Program-made: the position numbers and the translations under genes
NCBI RefSeq assembly: GCF_032884065.1
Contig: NC_088863.1
Span: 61,883,512-61,947,511, forward strand
Source: Artemia franciscana
Taxonomy: Eukaryota; Arthropoda; Branchiopoda; Anostraca; Artemiidae
DNA length: 64,000 nucleotides
Direction: 5' to 3'
The notes under the pieces: model-generated
What the model saw: the letters and a program-made list of their open reading frames with translations, nothing else
Databases searched by the model: none
What the model was told of the DNA's origin: nothing
Shown: piece by piece, positions 12,601-24,600 of the stretch
Layout of the letters: each line of letters starts with the position of its first letter
Numbering within the stretch: the stretch's first letter is position 1

Positions 12601-15600
12601 GGAGCATTAGTAGGAACAGCAGTTGTGGTAGCAGTTGCAGTTTTTGGAGCAGTGGAAGTTAGGATAGTTTTAGGATTAGTAGAAGTAGGAGTAGCAGTAG
12701 TTGAAGGATGAGCACTAACAGGAGTAGGAGCAGCAGTAGAAGAAATAAGAGTCGGGATAGTTTTAGGAGGAGTCATAACAGTCGTGGTAGTTGTTATGGT
12801 GATAATAGTAGGATCAGAAACAGTAGTGGCTGTAAGAGTAGTAGTAATAGGACGAGTAGTAGTAGAAGGAGTAGTAATTAAAGTGTTTTAACTTATTACT
12901 GTCATATATCTTTTTGTCTTCTGGCAATCCCTTTCCCGCTATTATTTATCAGGCAAATGTACGTTTAGGTCTGTTGCAATCGGTTGATTTCGTATGGCAA
13001 TTTATTTAGCATCTATTCTGCTTTGTATAGGACAAAACATTCGGCTGACATACACCTATATCGTTGTTCCTGGTCCTTTTCTTTCAGCCAGAGCTTATTG
13101 TTTTTGTGTGCCAATTTCTTTCGCAAATCCTGATGATTCCTTAATTTTTCAAACTAGAAATCTGCAAATATCCTTAACACCATTGTAGACCTAATATTCA
13201 AATTCAAATTCAAATTCATTTTATTTAAAAAACATTCGACGGACAGAGCCGATTATTAGTTTTTATTGTCATACACACACAAAAATTCGTCGACAAGTCA
13301 AAATTAACATTCACAAAATTAATAATATACACAATTAACAATAATAATTGTCACATACACACGAAAATAAGTCAACAAATATACACAAAATTATAATAAT
13401 ACAATTAACAACAATAATCCGGATTAAAAAGTCGATCCAGCATTAAACAACTTAACAAACGAGGGCACAAAACTAAGCTCATAACGAGCATGTGACACAG
13501 TCACAGGTTGAAGTTTTGGTACAGGCTCTGCAACGGCCCTGAGTGGCCTTACCCGTGCCGGTTGATGTTGGGGAGGAAGGATATTTCGGTGTATAGGGCT
13601 GGACAAAATTTTATTACCAAAGGATAGGGCTAGTTTTAAACGACGAGATTGAAGGGTTTGAAGTTGAAACTGATTAAGGAGGGATATGTACGGTATTTTT
13701 GGGGCTTTTGAGATTACTAGGAGGGCACGGTATTGCACCCTCTCAACCCGGTCCGACTGTTCCCTAGTCAGCCCGAAATGCCATACAGGGCAACAGTATT
13801 CAAGTGTGGAACGTATAAAAGAGAAATAGATGCGTAGGAGGTGTGGTGCAGGGATTCCATGGCGAGCCAACAACTTTAGAGACCTGATGGCCAAATTAGC
13901 TTTTTTTAACATGCCATCAACATGTTTATTCCACTTCAGATCTGAAGTGATATGAACGCCGAGCAGTTTAATTTCGGTCACGTGACTGGCGCTGGGAATA
14001 GGTGGATTAAAAACTGGCGCAGATTTTAAAAAAGAAAATGTTAAAATTACAGATTTATCAAAGTTGACAGTCATTTTGTCCACCTTTGCCTCTTGACATA
14101 TATCTTTCATTAATGAACCTGCTCTGCTTGGTAGGTTTTTCCGACAACATTCAATGAGCGACAGATCGTCGACATACTTCCAGCGATCGTCCAGTGTTGT
14201 TGCCAAATCATTTATTATGACAAGAAACAAAAGTGGTCCCAAGAGGGTACCTTGGGGAACTCCACAAAAAATGGGCAGTGGGTCGGAGTAGGTGGACTTA
14301 TATTTTGTCCGTTGACATCTACCAGAAAGAAAACTAGCAATTAAACGTACAAGGAATGAATCTACACCTAGTCCAAGAAGTTTTTTTACAAGAATTTTGT
14401 GGCAAATTAAATCAAAAGCTTTTCTTAGATCTATTGCAATAAGATTAATCCAAGAATCTGGTTCATCGAGTTTTTGCAAAATACTGTCAATTATACTTAC
14501 TAAGTAATGAGATGTAGATGTGTTTGGCATATTTCCAAACTGCCTTGGATCAATTTTGTCCAGAATACGGTCTTTCAGCCATGCTGCAACAAAACTTTCA
14601 TACACTTTGCTAAAAATGGGTGTCATAGTGATCGGTCGGACACCCGAAAAATCATTGGGCGCATCTTTTTTTGGTATTGGTGTAATGAACCCATTTTTCC
14701 AAATTGATGGATACTCACCTGTTTTTGTCACCTGATTAAAAAGGAGTGTTATGGGGCCACTAAGATAATCTGGAAATGCTTTGATGAGATCAATGGGAAT
14801 ATCTACAGGGGTAATGCTTGTTCTTTTAAGCCTTTTTAATTTGAAAAACACCTGGGACTCTGATATCAAAGGGAAATCAAAAGACTCAGGAGGAGGGGTG
14901 GGTATTCCCACGCTCAGCAAATCTCGAAAGCTCCATGAGCTCCTCTCGAAGAGCTCCACTGACATCTTGATTATATGCATTATAATGCCTAGAGGCTTCA
15001 TCCTTTGTCATTTGTCTGTTTTCAAACACAAAATAATGACATGTAATTTATGGTTGTTCTTTGTTGACGATTGGCTTTTCTTCTCTGTAAGAGAATGTTT
15101 GTCCTTCTTTACTTACTTGACTTATTTTGAATTATGTCTCCTGCCGTGTGCTGCTTGGCGTACAGGGTGACGTCTGCCTCCTCCATCCGCTTCGATCCAT
15201 GGCGAGTATTTACGCTTTGCCTGGTCTGGTGTTTACTATCGTTTTTTGGTCGACTGCGAGGTTGCTTCAAACCGGCTCTGATAGGGTCAAAGTCGTAGAT
15301 CGTCTTTACGGGTAGATGCGGTGGCATTCGAAGCAGGTGCCCGAACCATCGTAAGGTTTGCTCGGCTGTTTGAGTCGAAAACAAAGACTGCTTTGTGAGC
15401 TGCAGAAGCTTCTTATTGCTGACGAAATCGGACCATCGTAGGCCCTCAACCCTCCTCACTGAAACAAGTTTCTCTTCAACTGAAAAACTTCGATTTCCAT
15501 CACAAGCTGGTCAGCTGATGCTTGCCATGTCTCAAATCTATAAAGCATCACAGAGCTGACTAGGGTATTGAAGATCCGCTGTTTCGTTGTACGACTGATG

Positions 15601-18600
15601 TTTGGTTTTCGTCAGAGGTAACGGTTCAGTCTTCCCACGGCAGAAGACGCTTTGAATAATCTCGCTTGCAGCTTGGGCAGAAGCGAGCCATCTGAAGAAA
15701 TTGTGGAGCCCAGGTAGGTGAACTCTTGAACAACTTCGATGTCAGTGGTGCTGTCCAGGCTAACTGTAGAGTTAACAGTAGGAGAAGACGGGTCTATGGC
15801 CAGAATTTTAGTTTTGTTCCAGTTTATTTGTTTTCCTAGTTTAGCAGCCCCTTCTCGTAGAATTCGGTGCGCTTCCAGGAGCTCCTCCATGGAGTCCACC
15901 AGAATGGCCAAGTCACCGGTACTATGAGCATCCGTCATGGCATGATCTCCGATTGGAGCCCAAAGCTGAGACGTGAAGGGGTTTTTGTCATAATGTAATC
16001 TATCATAACATTGAAGAGCTCTGGGGCCGCTGCACCTCCTTGGCGCACTCCTGTCGTTATTTGAAAGAACGGGCTGTGGTGGCCGTTTACTTATATACTG
16101 CTCTCCGTCTCATGGTGCAGCACCTTGAGAAGTCTGCAATATTTCTCGGGTAGGCCAGTCAACTCTAGAATCCACCAAAGAGCTTCTCGATCGACTGAGT
16201 CGAATGTAGCACGGAAGTCGACGAAGGCAATAAATGCTTTCTGTTGGAACTCTGTGAAAATCTGCTCGATGTTTGAACGGTCCGACATAAAACCAGCTTG
16301 CTCTGGTTGCCAGATTTTTCAAATGATATTCCGACATCCATCCAGCAGGACCATTGAAAACGATCCAGTAGGACCGGGGACTGACAGTAGGGTTATTCCC
16401 CAGTAGTTGGAGCAGTCGCTTCTTGAACCGTTCCTCTTCCATAAGAGGATGATGACACCCTTCCGCCAATCCTCGGGAATGATCTCCGTTTGCCAGATTG
16501 TAGAGAACAGGGTGCATTGGAGGGAGAAACAGGAGCATTGCAGGACCTCCATATTTTAGCAGCTATGAGCTTAAGCCTCAAATACCAGCAGCTTTATGAT
16601 TCGTGAGCCTTTTTACTGCATATTTGATTTCTGAGCGGCTGAAAGGCTCGTCTGGAGGAGCATCTGTTTCAGGTCTTTGACTGCTTGGTTAGCTGGGACT
16701 ATCATTAGGAGGCAGAGACGGGCTATTATTGTTGAGGAGCAAGCAAGCAGAACTGGTCCTCCCACCATTCAAGACATGAATCTTCATCAGAAAGAAGTGT
16801 CCCATCCCTTGACAGGACGGGGCCCAAAGTAGGAGCTTTATTTTCTGTGAGATCTCGGAGATGATTGAATAGGCTACCCATGTCTTTCTTTTTTGCTTCT
16901 ATTTCGGTTTCATCGGCTTTCCTTGCAACAAACTGGGTTCTGTCCCGATGAATGAGTCTATTCCGCACTTCATTGAGGTATTGATGTGTAGTCACGTCCC
17001 CAAGAAGCCTTGCCTTCTGTCTTTGTTCTATGAATTGCAGTGTTTCATAAGTTAGCCGCGATTTCTTTGGGTAAATCCACTTGCCTAATACTAGTTGTAC
17101 TGCTTCGCTGGTCTGCAATTTAAAATGCTTCCAGAGATCTTCGCTGCTATTAAGTGAGGCAACGGGCTCAAAGCGATTCGATAGCTCAATGCTATACTTA
17201 TGGCAAGTATCTGGTTCCTTTAGTTTCCCAGTGTCTGCGGAGACGGGTCTTCTTTCCGATCGTTACGCATGGAGGTGAAGCCGGAAATCGGCGCACACAA
17301 GCCTATGGTCTGGTCTGTATGTGTAATGGTCTGCTGATCTGTAAGTTTTCCAGTTCTTCATCTAAGATCTCCAACGCTTAGAGATAATAACGTAGTCAAT
17401 CATCTTCTTTGTGCGACCGTCTTTACTATACCACGTGTACTGGTGGATAGTTTTACGTTGAAAGTGGGTGTATGCGATGCAAAGGTCGTAATATCCGCAC
17501 AGTTCAAGTAGGTTTAGCCCATTGTCTTTTAGTGAGTCGGGTGAAGCAGGACCAATTTTGCCGCGCCAAACACCCATATCGTCGTGCACTTTCACATTGG
17601 AGTCGCCGAGGAGAACAGTAATATCATTGGGAGGGGGCACTGTCGCAAGGAATTTGGACATATCAGAGTAGAAATTCTCCTTAGTCACATCATCAGAATC
17701 GTTGGTGGGGGCATAGCATACGAAGACAGTCATCTTGCCATGTTTGTGTCCAAAGCGGGCCTTCACTAATCTGTCAGATACGGCTTCGTGCAAAAGTAAG
17801 ACCTTTCTTACAATGTTTAGCGCAAGGCTAACGCCATACTTTCTCCTGCTTCCTGTAGACCAGAGCAGCGAGTCACCGTTACCTACTCGCTCTTCTCCGC
17901 TTCTGGTATGACGGGTTTCTGTAAGACCCGGAATCGACACTTTATTCTTGCGAAGTTCTTCGTAGAGTAGAATCTTTGACGCAGGTGCTTTCAAAGTCCA
18001 GACATTCCAGGTGGCTGCTCGTAGCCCCCTTTGGTTCATAAGGTTTAGTCTGTCAGTCTTTTTGACGTCGTCAGCATGTCCGTTGACGCGCGATGGCCGA
18101 GATCGGAAAAAGTAGTCTGGGTCCGAGGCTATGCTCTCACTTTTCGTAGCATTTGATTTTTGGGTGGAGGGTCGCTAGCCCAACCGACCCTAGGCCCGGA
18201 ATATGATTAGAGCTAGGTTAAACATGGGTAAGATTCCCGGGATGGGTTCCACCCACCACGTAAGGTTGCGGCCGCCCAGATCGGAGTGTTTAGTTAGGGA
18301 GAGATCCCATATCCAGAGGCACGTGGTCAGCAGACAGAGTCTGCCTCATTTTGAACGAAATTTATTCGCCTCCAATTCATTCATCTTCTTTATTTATACA
18401 TGCAATTAATTTTCTTTGATGAAATATGGGCAATCACAACTTTTATAGTGAAAGACTAGATCTACGTTGCATGGGCAACGTGAGGTGTTGCGGCAACCTT
18501 TGCTCGGCTTCGCCGAGTAAAGTGTTGCGAGAGCAACACTTTGGTTTTGTTTCCTCGCTGCGACTAAACGCTGAAGTTGTTAATCTGTAAGGATGCTAAA

Positions 18601-21600
18601 ATACATACTAGGTACACCAACTCGCAAAAGTTGAAACTCCTCATTGCTAAAGATGATTGTAGCCTTACAGCCGATTATTACTTACAAGTCCCCTACATGT
18701 CTTACCACTGGAACCAAATAGGTCTTACCATCAAATACAACGGAAACAAAAAATAGGTACACCAACTAGTAAGAGTTGCGAACCCCTCATTGCCGAGGAT
18801 GATTATGAGCTAACAGCCGACTGTTGCTTATAACTCCCCTATATGTCTCACAATTGGTATCGGCCTATTTTTGGTTTCAGTGTGTACCTTACTACTGAAG
18901 TTGTCAACCCCTTTAAACTTTCAAACTGGTATATCTCATGAAGGAATTTTCGTACAAAAAAATGGATGACATATACTTTGATCAGCTCATCAAAAGCTAT
19001 CGAGTGCCGTCGAAAAAAAAAATCTATCTGTCTTAGTTCAAAAGTTGACTTTTTTGCCGTAGGCCAACTTTCTAACGTCATCACTTAGAAAGGAGCAAAG
19101 GATAAACTCTAATTTCTTTAGCAATGAGAGAACTTTTAAAGTTTAAGAGGCACATCTGATACCATTTCTCTACCGCAATCCCAAGTGCGAAAAACCGAAT
19201 GATAAACTCAGCTGAAATCACGAACAGAAATGGGTAGAAACAATAGATAGCAGCACTTTCGGACCCGTGGGAAAATGCCGCTTTTTTGCTTCTCTAAATT
19301 TTTCTATTTATCACTCAAAGAAGATATATTAGCTGTGGGGCAGGGTAACTGTTGCATATATTTAACACTTATAGATTTTAGTCCATCTTCAATTTGAAAC
19401 TGGTGCCTGCCTGCTTGCCTGCTAGAACGGAGCTTTCCACTCGAAAGCAGAAACATGGTTTGATGAAACGAAAGCTTGGCTGCATAACTTCAGATAGTCC
19501 TCTCTGACATAGGCTATACAAATCCTCTTCACTTCACACACTATAGGCTCTGGCTCAAGGACAAGCAAAAACCATCCTTTTTGGCCCCAGGCAAGACTTC
19601 TACGAAGCTTTCCAAAATGTAAAGTCATATTCATCAATCCGGCCTAAGGTCCACACTTTCTGTAAAAACCGCAGAGGTTAGACCCTTACCACTTTCTAGG
19701 AATAAGCTGAAATCGGGGTGCTAGGAACAAAAAAAAAAAAAAAACCACGACAAAACCAAAGTGTTGCTCTCGCAACACAATAAACATAATATAGTCTCGT
19801 TTTTTTATGTAAAAACTTTGTTTGGGACAGTGTAAAATGCAATTATCTCAGTTTCTGTTGATCGTGTTTTTGTTTCTTAGTTTCTTGTGAATTTTTTTGT
19901 GATTGAAAAAAATGAAAAACACTGACTTTTTTCTGAATACACTTGCATCAGTCAATACCCAAGTTTCGGAAACTAATTGTAAATCTTTGTCAGTTCTAGC
20001 TGAGGTTTTACCTGTAAGGGGGAAGAAGAATAAATCATTAATCAGAATTTGAATTCATGTATGAACTAATAATGGGCCTCTCTATTAGTCCCAACCTGAC
20101 TAAAGAGGTTGAGAGGGAAGGGTTAATTTTACTTCCAGCAATATTTTTTGCTGGAATTTTCTTCCTTGTTTTTTCAGCACTAACGGGTGCAAGTCTAAAC
20201 AGAAGATTTTCTTTGAGTTTTTTTTTTAAGGTCTGTCTTGCTTCTCCCCATCTCTTTTTCGTCGCCAACCTTGCTCTTTAGCACTGGGGCCCGATAAGGA
20301 CATCACAAGATTGCCATTTTTATCTTGGTTCCTGGATTTTACAAATTCCGTTCTTATTGTGAAAAAGTATGAAAAGTTAAAACTAAAGCAGAAAAAAGCA
20401 CACAGGAACATTTCAATGGCAACTTAGTTTTAATTAAAAAGATATTGGATAAAACCCAAAATTCGGCTTAATCACATTGGTTATCGAGACCATAACTGTC
20501 CAAAGAGACGGAGAGGAAGCCTGTTGCATGGTACTGGCTAAAAGCAAAAGTGCAGAAAGGGTTGTTATTTTTGCAAGTGCATCGAAGGTTGTAACAGACA
20601 TCTTTACATCTGCAGTAAAGCGGTCGCTTAACGCAACCATGTCATCATTTGAAATCAAACATGCAGGTAGCGGTACTTTGAAGCAGTAATTGTGGGCGGT
20701 AAGTGTTTGGAGTCGACGAAACTAGCTTCAGTGGGTACTTTGGATATGAAAAGATGGTGTCGGTGTTCAGATAAGGATCCATGATTGCCACAATCAGTTC
20801 TTCCTTGATCGACGAAGAGCAGTAAAACATCTGACTGGCCTCAAAAAACCTTTTCTCAACTGTTGTGTTCAGCACTCAAGCTTGGCAAATATTACGCAAT
20901 TGCAAAGTATTGTCACGTCCTGAAAAGGTGTTAACGAACAACAGTGACTTTGCAACCTCTGAAGGTAGCTTCGTATTCAGATAGTAGATATCAAAAATGT
21001 TTGCAGAGTCAGCAGAAACTCTAGTCTGGAGAAATGGGGTTCTATCTGGGAGTTTGCATTATGTATCAGCAAGAACAACAAGACAGTGTCATTTCCAAAC
21101 AAGTATATCACCCTTTTCCCGGCTGAAGCAAGTACAGTTTTTGCAATGAAAAAGTGTGTATCACCATCACTTTTTTGTGCTCGGCGCCTAGCTTCCACAA
21201 GTTTCCCAGCTATCAGATTTATGATATTTGACTTCCTGTCTGATTTTGAGAGAAAGTCTTCTTTCTTTTGAGCAAAAGTGAAATTTTTGGAAGAAGTGAA
21301 ACTGATGGTAAGGCACTGTTTTTCTTTTTTTGGCTTTCGATAGGCGTGATCTTCGATGGTTGGTCCACTAAAAATAGCCGTAAAAATGTTAGGTAGTGCG
21401 AAATGCTTCTGTACAAAGACTATGTAAGAAGAAGCTTCCTCTCTGAAAGTTGATAGAGCACCCTCCTCTACCCAATGAGGTAGCCAACCCCCATCCGCGA
21501 CATAGCGGCTTGTTTTTGTTGATATTAGTTCAACCTTAGGTTTTCGCTGGTTCTATATGTCTGCTGCAAGGGCAGCCTTATATGCCGTATTTATGGCTTC

Positions 21601-24600
21601 ATCAGACTCGAATAGGGTAGATTAGAATGTCGATAGCTCTTTTTTGGGCATGTCAGGCAGATTCGAACCATCTGTTGATGCTACAGCACCAAGCCATTGA
21701 AATAATAATGAATTGTCTATTTGAATGACTTCTCTGTTTGCCACTGATCAATGTTTTGCGGTCAAATTCAGTGCACGGTCTTTCCTGTTAACTGAATATG
21801 AGAAGATGCATTTACCTGTCATTAAATGACATTAGATGGTGCAGTCTATGTTTGTATGGGGTTTAAAGTTAAAGTAGTATACACTGGAAAAGAGTGGATG
21901 TTTGTGAACGGGGGACACCTGACGAAATCAGGTGTCCGAACCATCTGTTGATGCTACAGCACAGAGCAATTGAAATAACAGTGAAGTGTCTATTTGAATC
22001 ACTTCACCCTTTGCCACTGGTGAATATTTTGCGGTAAAAGTCACTGCACGATCTTTCCTCTTGAATGAATATGAGAAGACATGGCTACACGTCATTGAAT
22101 GACATTAGATGGTGTAGTCTATGTTTGAATGTGGTTTAAAGTTAAGGTAGTGGTCACTTGGGGCTGAATATACATTGGGGAAGAGAGGGTATTTGTGAAA
22201 AGGGGACTCTTGACGAAATTGGGCTCAGAATAAAAGAGAAGAATCATCAGTTCAGATTTGGTTTTGTGAGGATGGGAATTCAGTGAAATACTGTTCAGAT
22301 CAAAGTATACCACAAATGGTATTTTTACCCCCTCTGACCTCGCTTAGGGAAATGGGGTACTAAATGAGGAAACTGTTCGATTCTGACATTAGTTTTGGTC
22401 TCCTTGGACTGTAAATAGTGTGAAATGACTTTAATTAATTCGAGATTTTTAATCGTCTCCTTTTCTTTTCCCTGAACAAGAGTTATTTCTGCACGGGCGA
22501 TTTCCAGAGATTCTAAATATGTTATAAAGTGAATTTTCCGAACATTTTGGTGTTCATTTGTTTACGAATACTCCACACTTGAAGATTTCGATTTTGCATC
22601 CCACTCTGACCTCGCTTAGATGGGTACAGGGTGCTAAACGATAGAATTTTTCCATCCCAATGACCTTTACGGTCTCTCTGGACTTGAACTAATAGGAAAC
22701 GACCTTTCAATCCAGGAAATATTTCATGAGTTGAAATTTGAGATCTTACCCCCTTTTCTCCCTCTTTCCCCTGAAAAAAGCTATTTCTGCACGGGTGATT
22801 TCAAGCAATTTCTGATATTTTATTAAGAAAATTTTTCTTAACATTGTAGTTTTTATTTCTGTGTGAATACTGCACAAATTCAGATTCCTATTTCTTATCC
22901 TTCCGCTTCCCGTCCGACCTTATTTAGGGTGTAAATATGAGACTAAATTATATAGTCATTTTCTTTCTCTCTCGACTTAAATTAGTAGGAAATAACCTTT
23001 CAATCTGAAAAATATTGTACAAATTAAAATTCGATATTTTCGACGATAAATAATGTTCGTAAACAATCCTCAAATCGCATTGGGGAACATGGCATCTTCA
23101 GAGGCATAATTGATTGGCCTTTGGATTATTTTGAATAAACTTGGTTTTTCAAAAATTTTACCATTGTTTGGGAGGGACTGGGCTCTAGAAAAGTCGCCAT
23201 CCAATTGCTATTTAATATTCCCCTCAATGTGTGTCCTGAACGTTTCATCTAGCCAGTCCTTAGATATTTTTGATCCACCCTTTTGACAGACAGCAAGTAC
23301 ATAGTGTGTTTTGACTTTATTGGACATCCCCCTCAAAACTAGCTGAAAATTTCAGCATAATACCCTTTAGCATTTTTGAGACCCAGGATCGAACTTTTCC
23401 CGTTTTCACGATATCAAATATTACATCTGAGCTTACGTAGCCAATAGCCCTCGCCCTAGGGCTAGTGATGCGAAATGCCATAGTTGTATAGTTCTATAAA
23501 AGTATAGTTGTTTGACCTTAGTCTGTTTTGAACTAAGACCAATTACCGATTTTATCAGATGTATTTGGGGGAGGGCAGGGTGGCTAAAAAGAGGCTTGGG
23601 AAGGGTTGTTTTCCACTCAGTCTTGACTCTTAGAAAGGGACTAAAAGTTTCAATTTTCAGTCGAATCAGTTCCTTCCAAAGCTTTTATGGTCATCTTTTC
23701 TATAGATAGATAAGATAGATGGATACATAGATAAATATATAGATATTTATTTCAATAAAAGCCACTAAGGGCCACGGCAAAAAAAAACAAATAATAATAC
23801 AAAATAATACCAAACGATACTAACTCACATAACAGGGTATATAATAATAACTATGAAAAAGTATAACAATTGCGAAAAGAAAAGAAAAACAAAAAACGGC
23901 ACATAATGCCATAAGCCTCACACAATTAAACAAAATGTCACACACGTGATCGATATATTTTAAATGTTTTAGAGCTACATGGATAATGGTTACATAAAAA
24001 AAAGACATGCTTCAAGCACACCACATAAAATAAATTTCAACATTCTTTTCTTGTCCCGCCTATAGTCCACCCTCCAAAAATCTCCCTCTGTGCTGCATGA
24101 CTATACGCACTTACCTTCCCACATTCTTAATATCCACTTTATACTTACTTTTTAAAATTTCAACCGTCCAATCTTTCCCATTTACCCCAATCCCAAAAGT
24201 TTCAACCCTCAAATCCTTTAACTCCTTACAATTGCACATAAAGTGCTCTAAGTCCTCATTTCCTCTGCACATTGGGCAAAAATATGGGACCCTCTGTGAC
24301 TTAAACCTCCCCAAATACTTCCTTCTTTCATCGAAAGGCATAATATTACCCCTTATTGAAATGACCCACCTTATATTCTTCCCCTTAAATCCCGCTTTAA
24401 AATAGTATTCCTCTCCCCTTACCTCTTTGACCTCCACGTACACGCGCGGTCTGACTTGCCTGCCATAACTGGATCTCCATATCTTCATTTTTTCCACAGA
24501 CGTAGCTATTACCCCCGAAAACTCAAACTTTTGAAATAGGAAAAGAGCCTTTACTCACATTCTTTACCATGTGCAATCATAAAATAGTCTTTATCTTCAT

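Larger units (their letters stand above)
15109..18400 (-). mobile_element. Near full-length degenerate APE-type non-LTR retrotransposon
   Basis: In minus-strand order there is a GC-richer 5' region (18400-18040), the endonuclease (18039-17362) and a linker (17118-16726). The RT follows in several frames (16580-15612), then a C-terminal domain with LRWFGHLLRMPPHLP (15459-15109). The 3' end carries a short AAGT-type repeat (CAAGTAAGTAAAG on the minus strand, near 15105-15120). Frameshifts and stops between domains show it is inactive. It directly abuts the retrotransposon at 13195-15040. Confidence 0.8.
18465..19778. mobile_element. Hairpin-ended 1.3-kb repeat element
   Basis: A 29-base segment at 18522-18550 (GTGTTGCGAGAGCAACAC plus TTTGGTTTTGT) has an exact inverse complement at 19750-19778, so the ends form an inverted repeat whose tips are themselves hairpins. 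Inside are two direct copies of a ~145-base unit (from 18609 and 18754) and a 15-base poly-A at about 19730. A 71-codon minus-strand frame at 19422-19637 has no recognised domain. No transposase is visible, so a non-autonomous element is the simplest reading. Confidence 0.55.

Noticed and set aside
12199..12711. 170-codon Val/Gly-rich plus-strand frame
   Set aside because: It is the complement of the (ACT)n tract, has hydrophobic low-complexity content only, and lacks any boundary signal.
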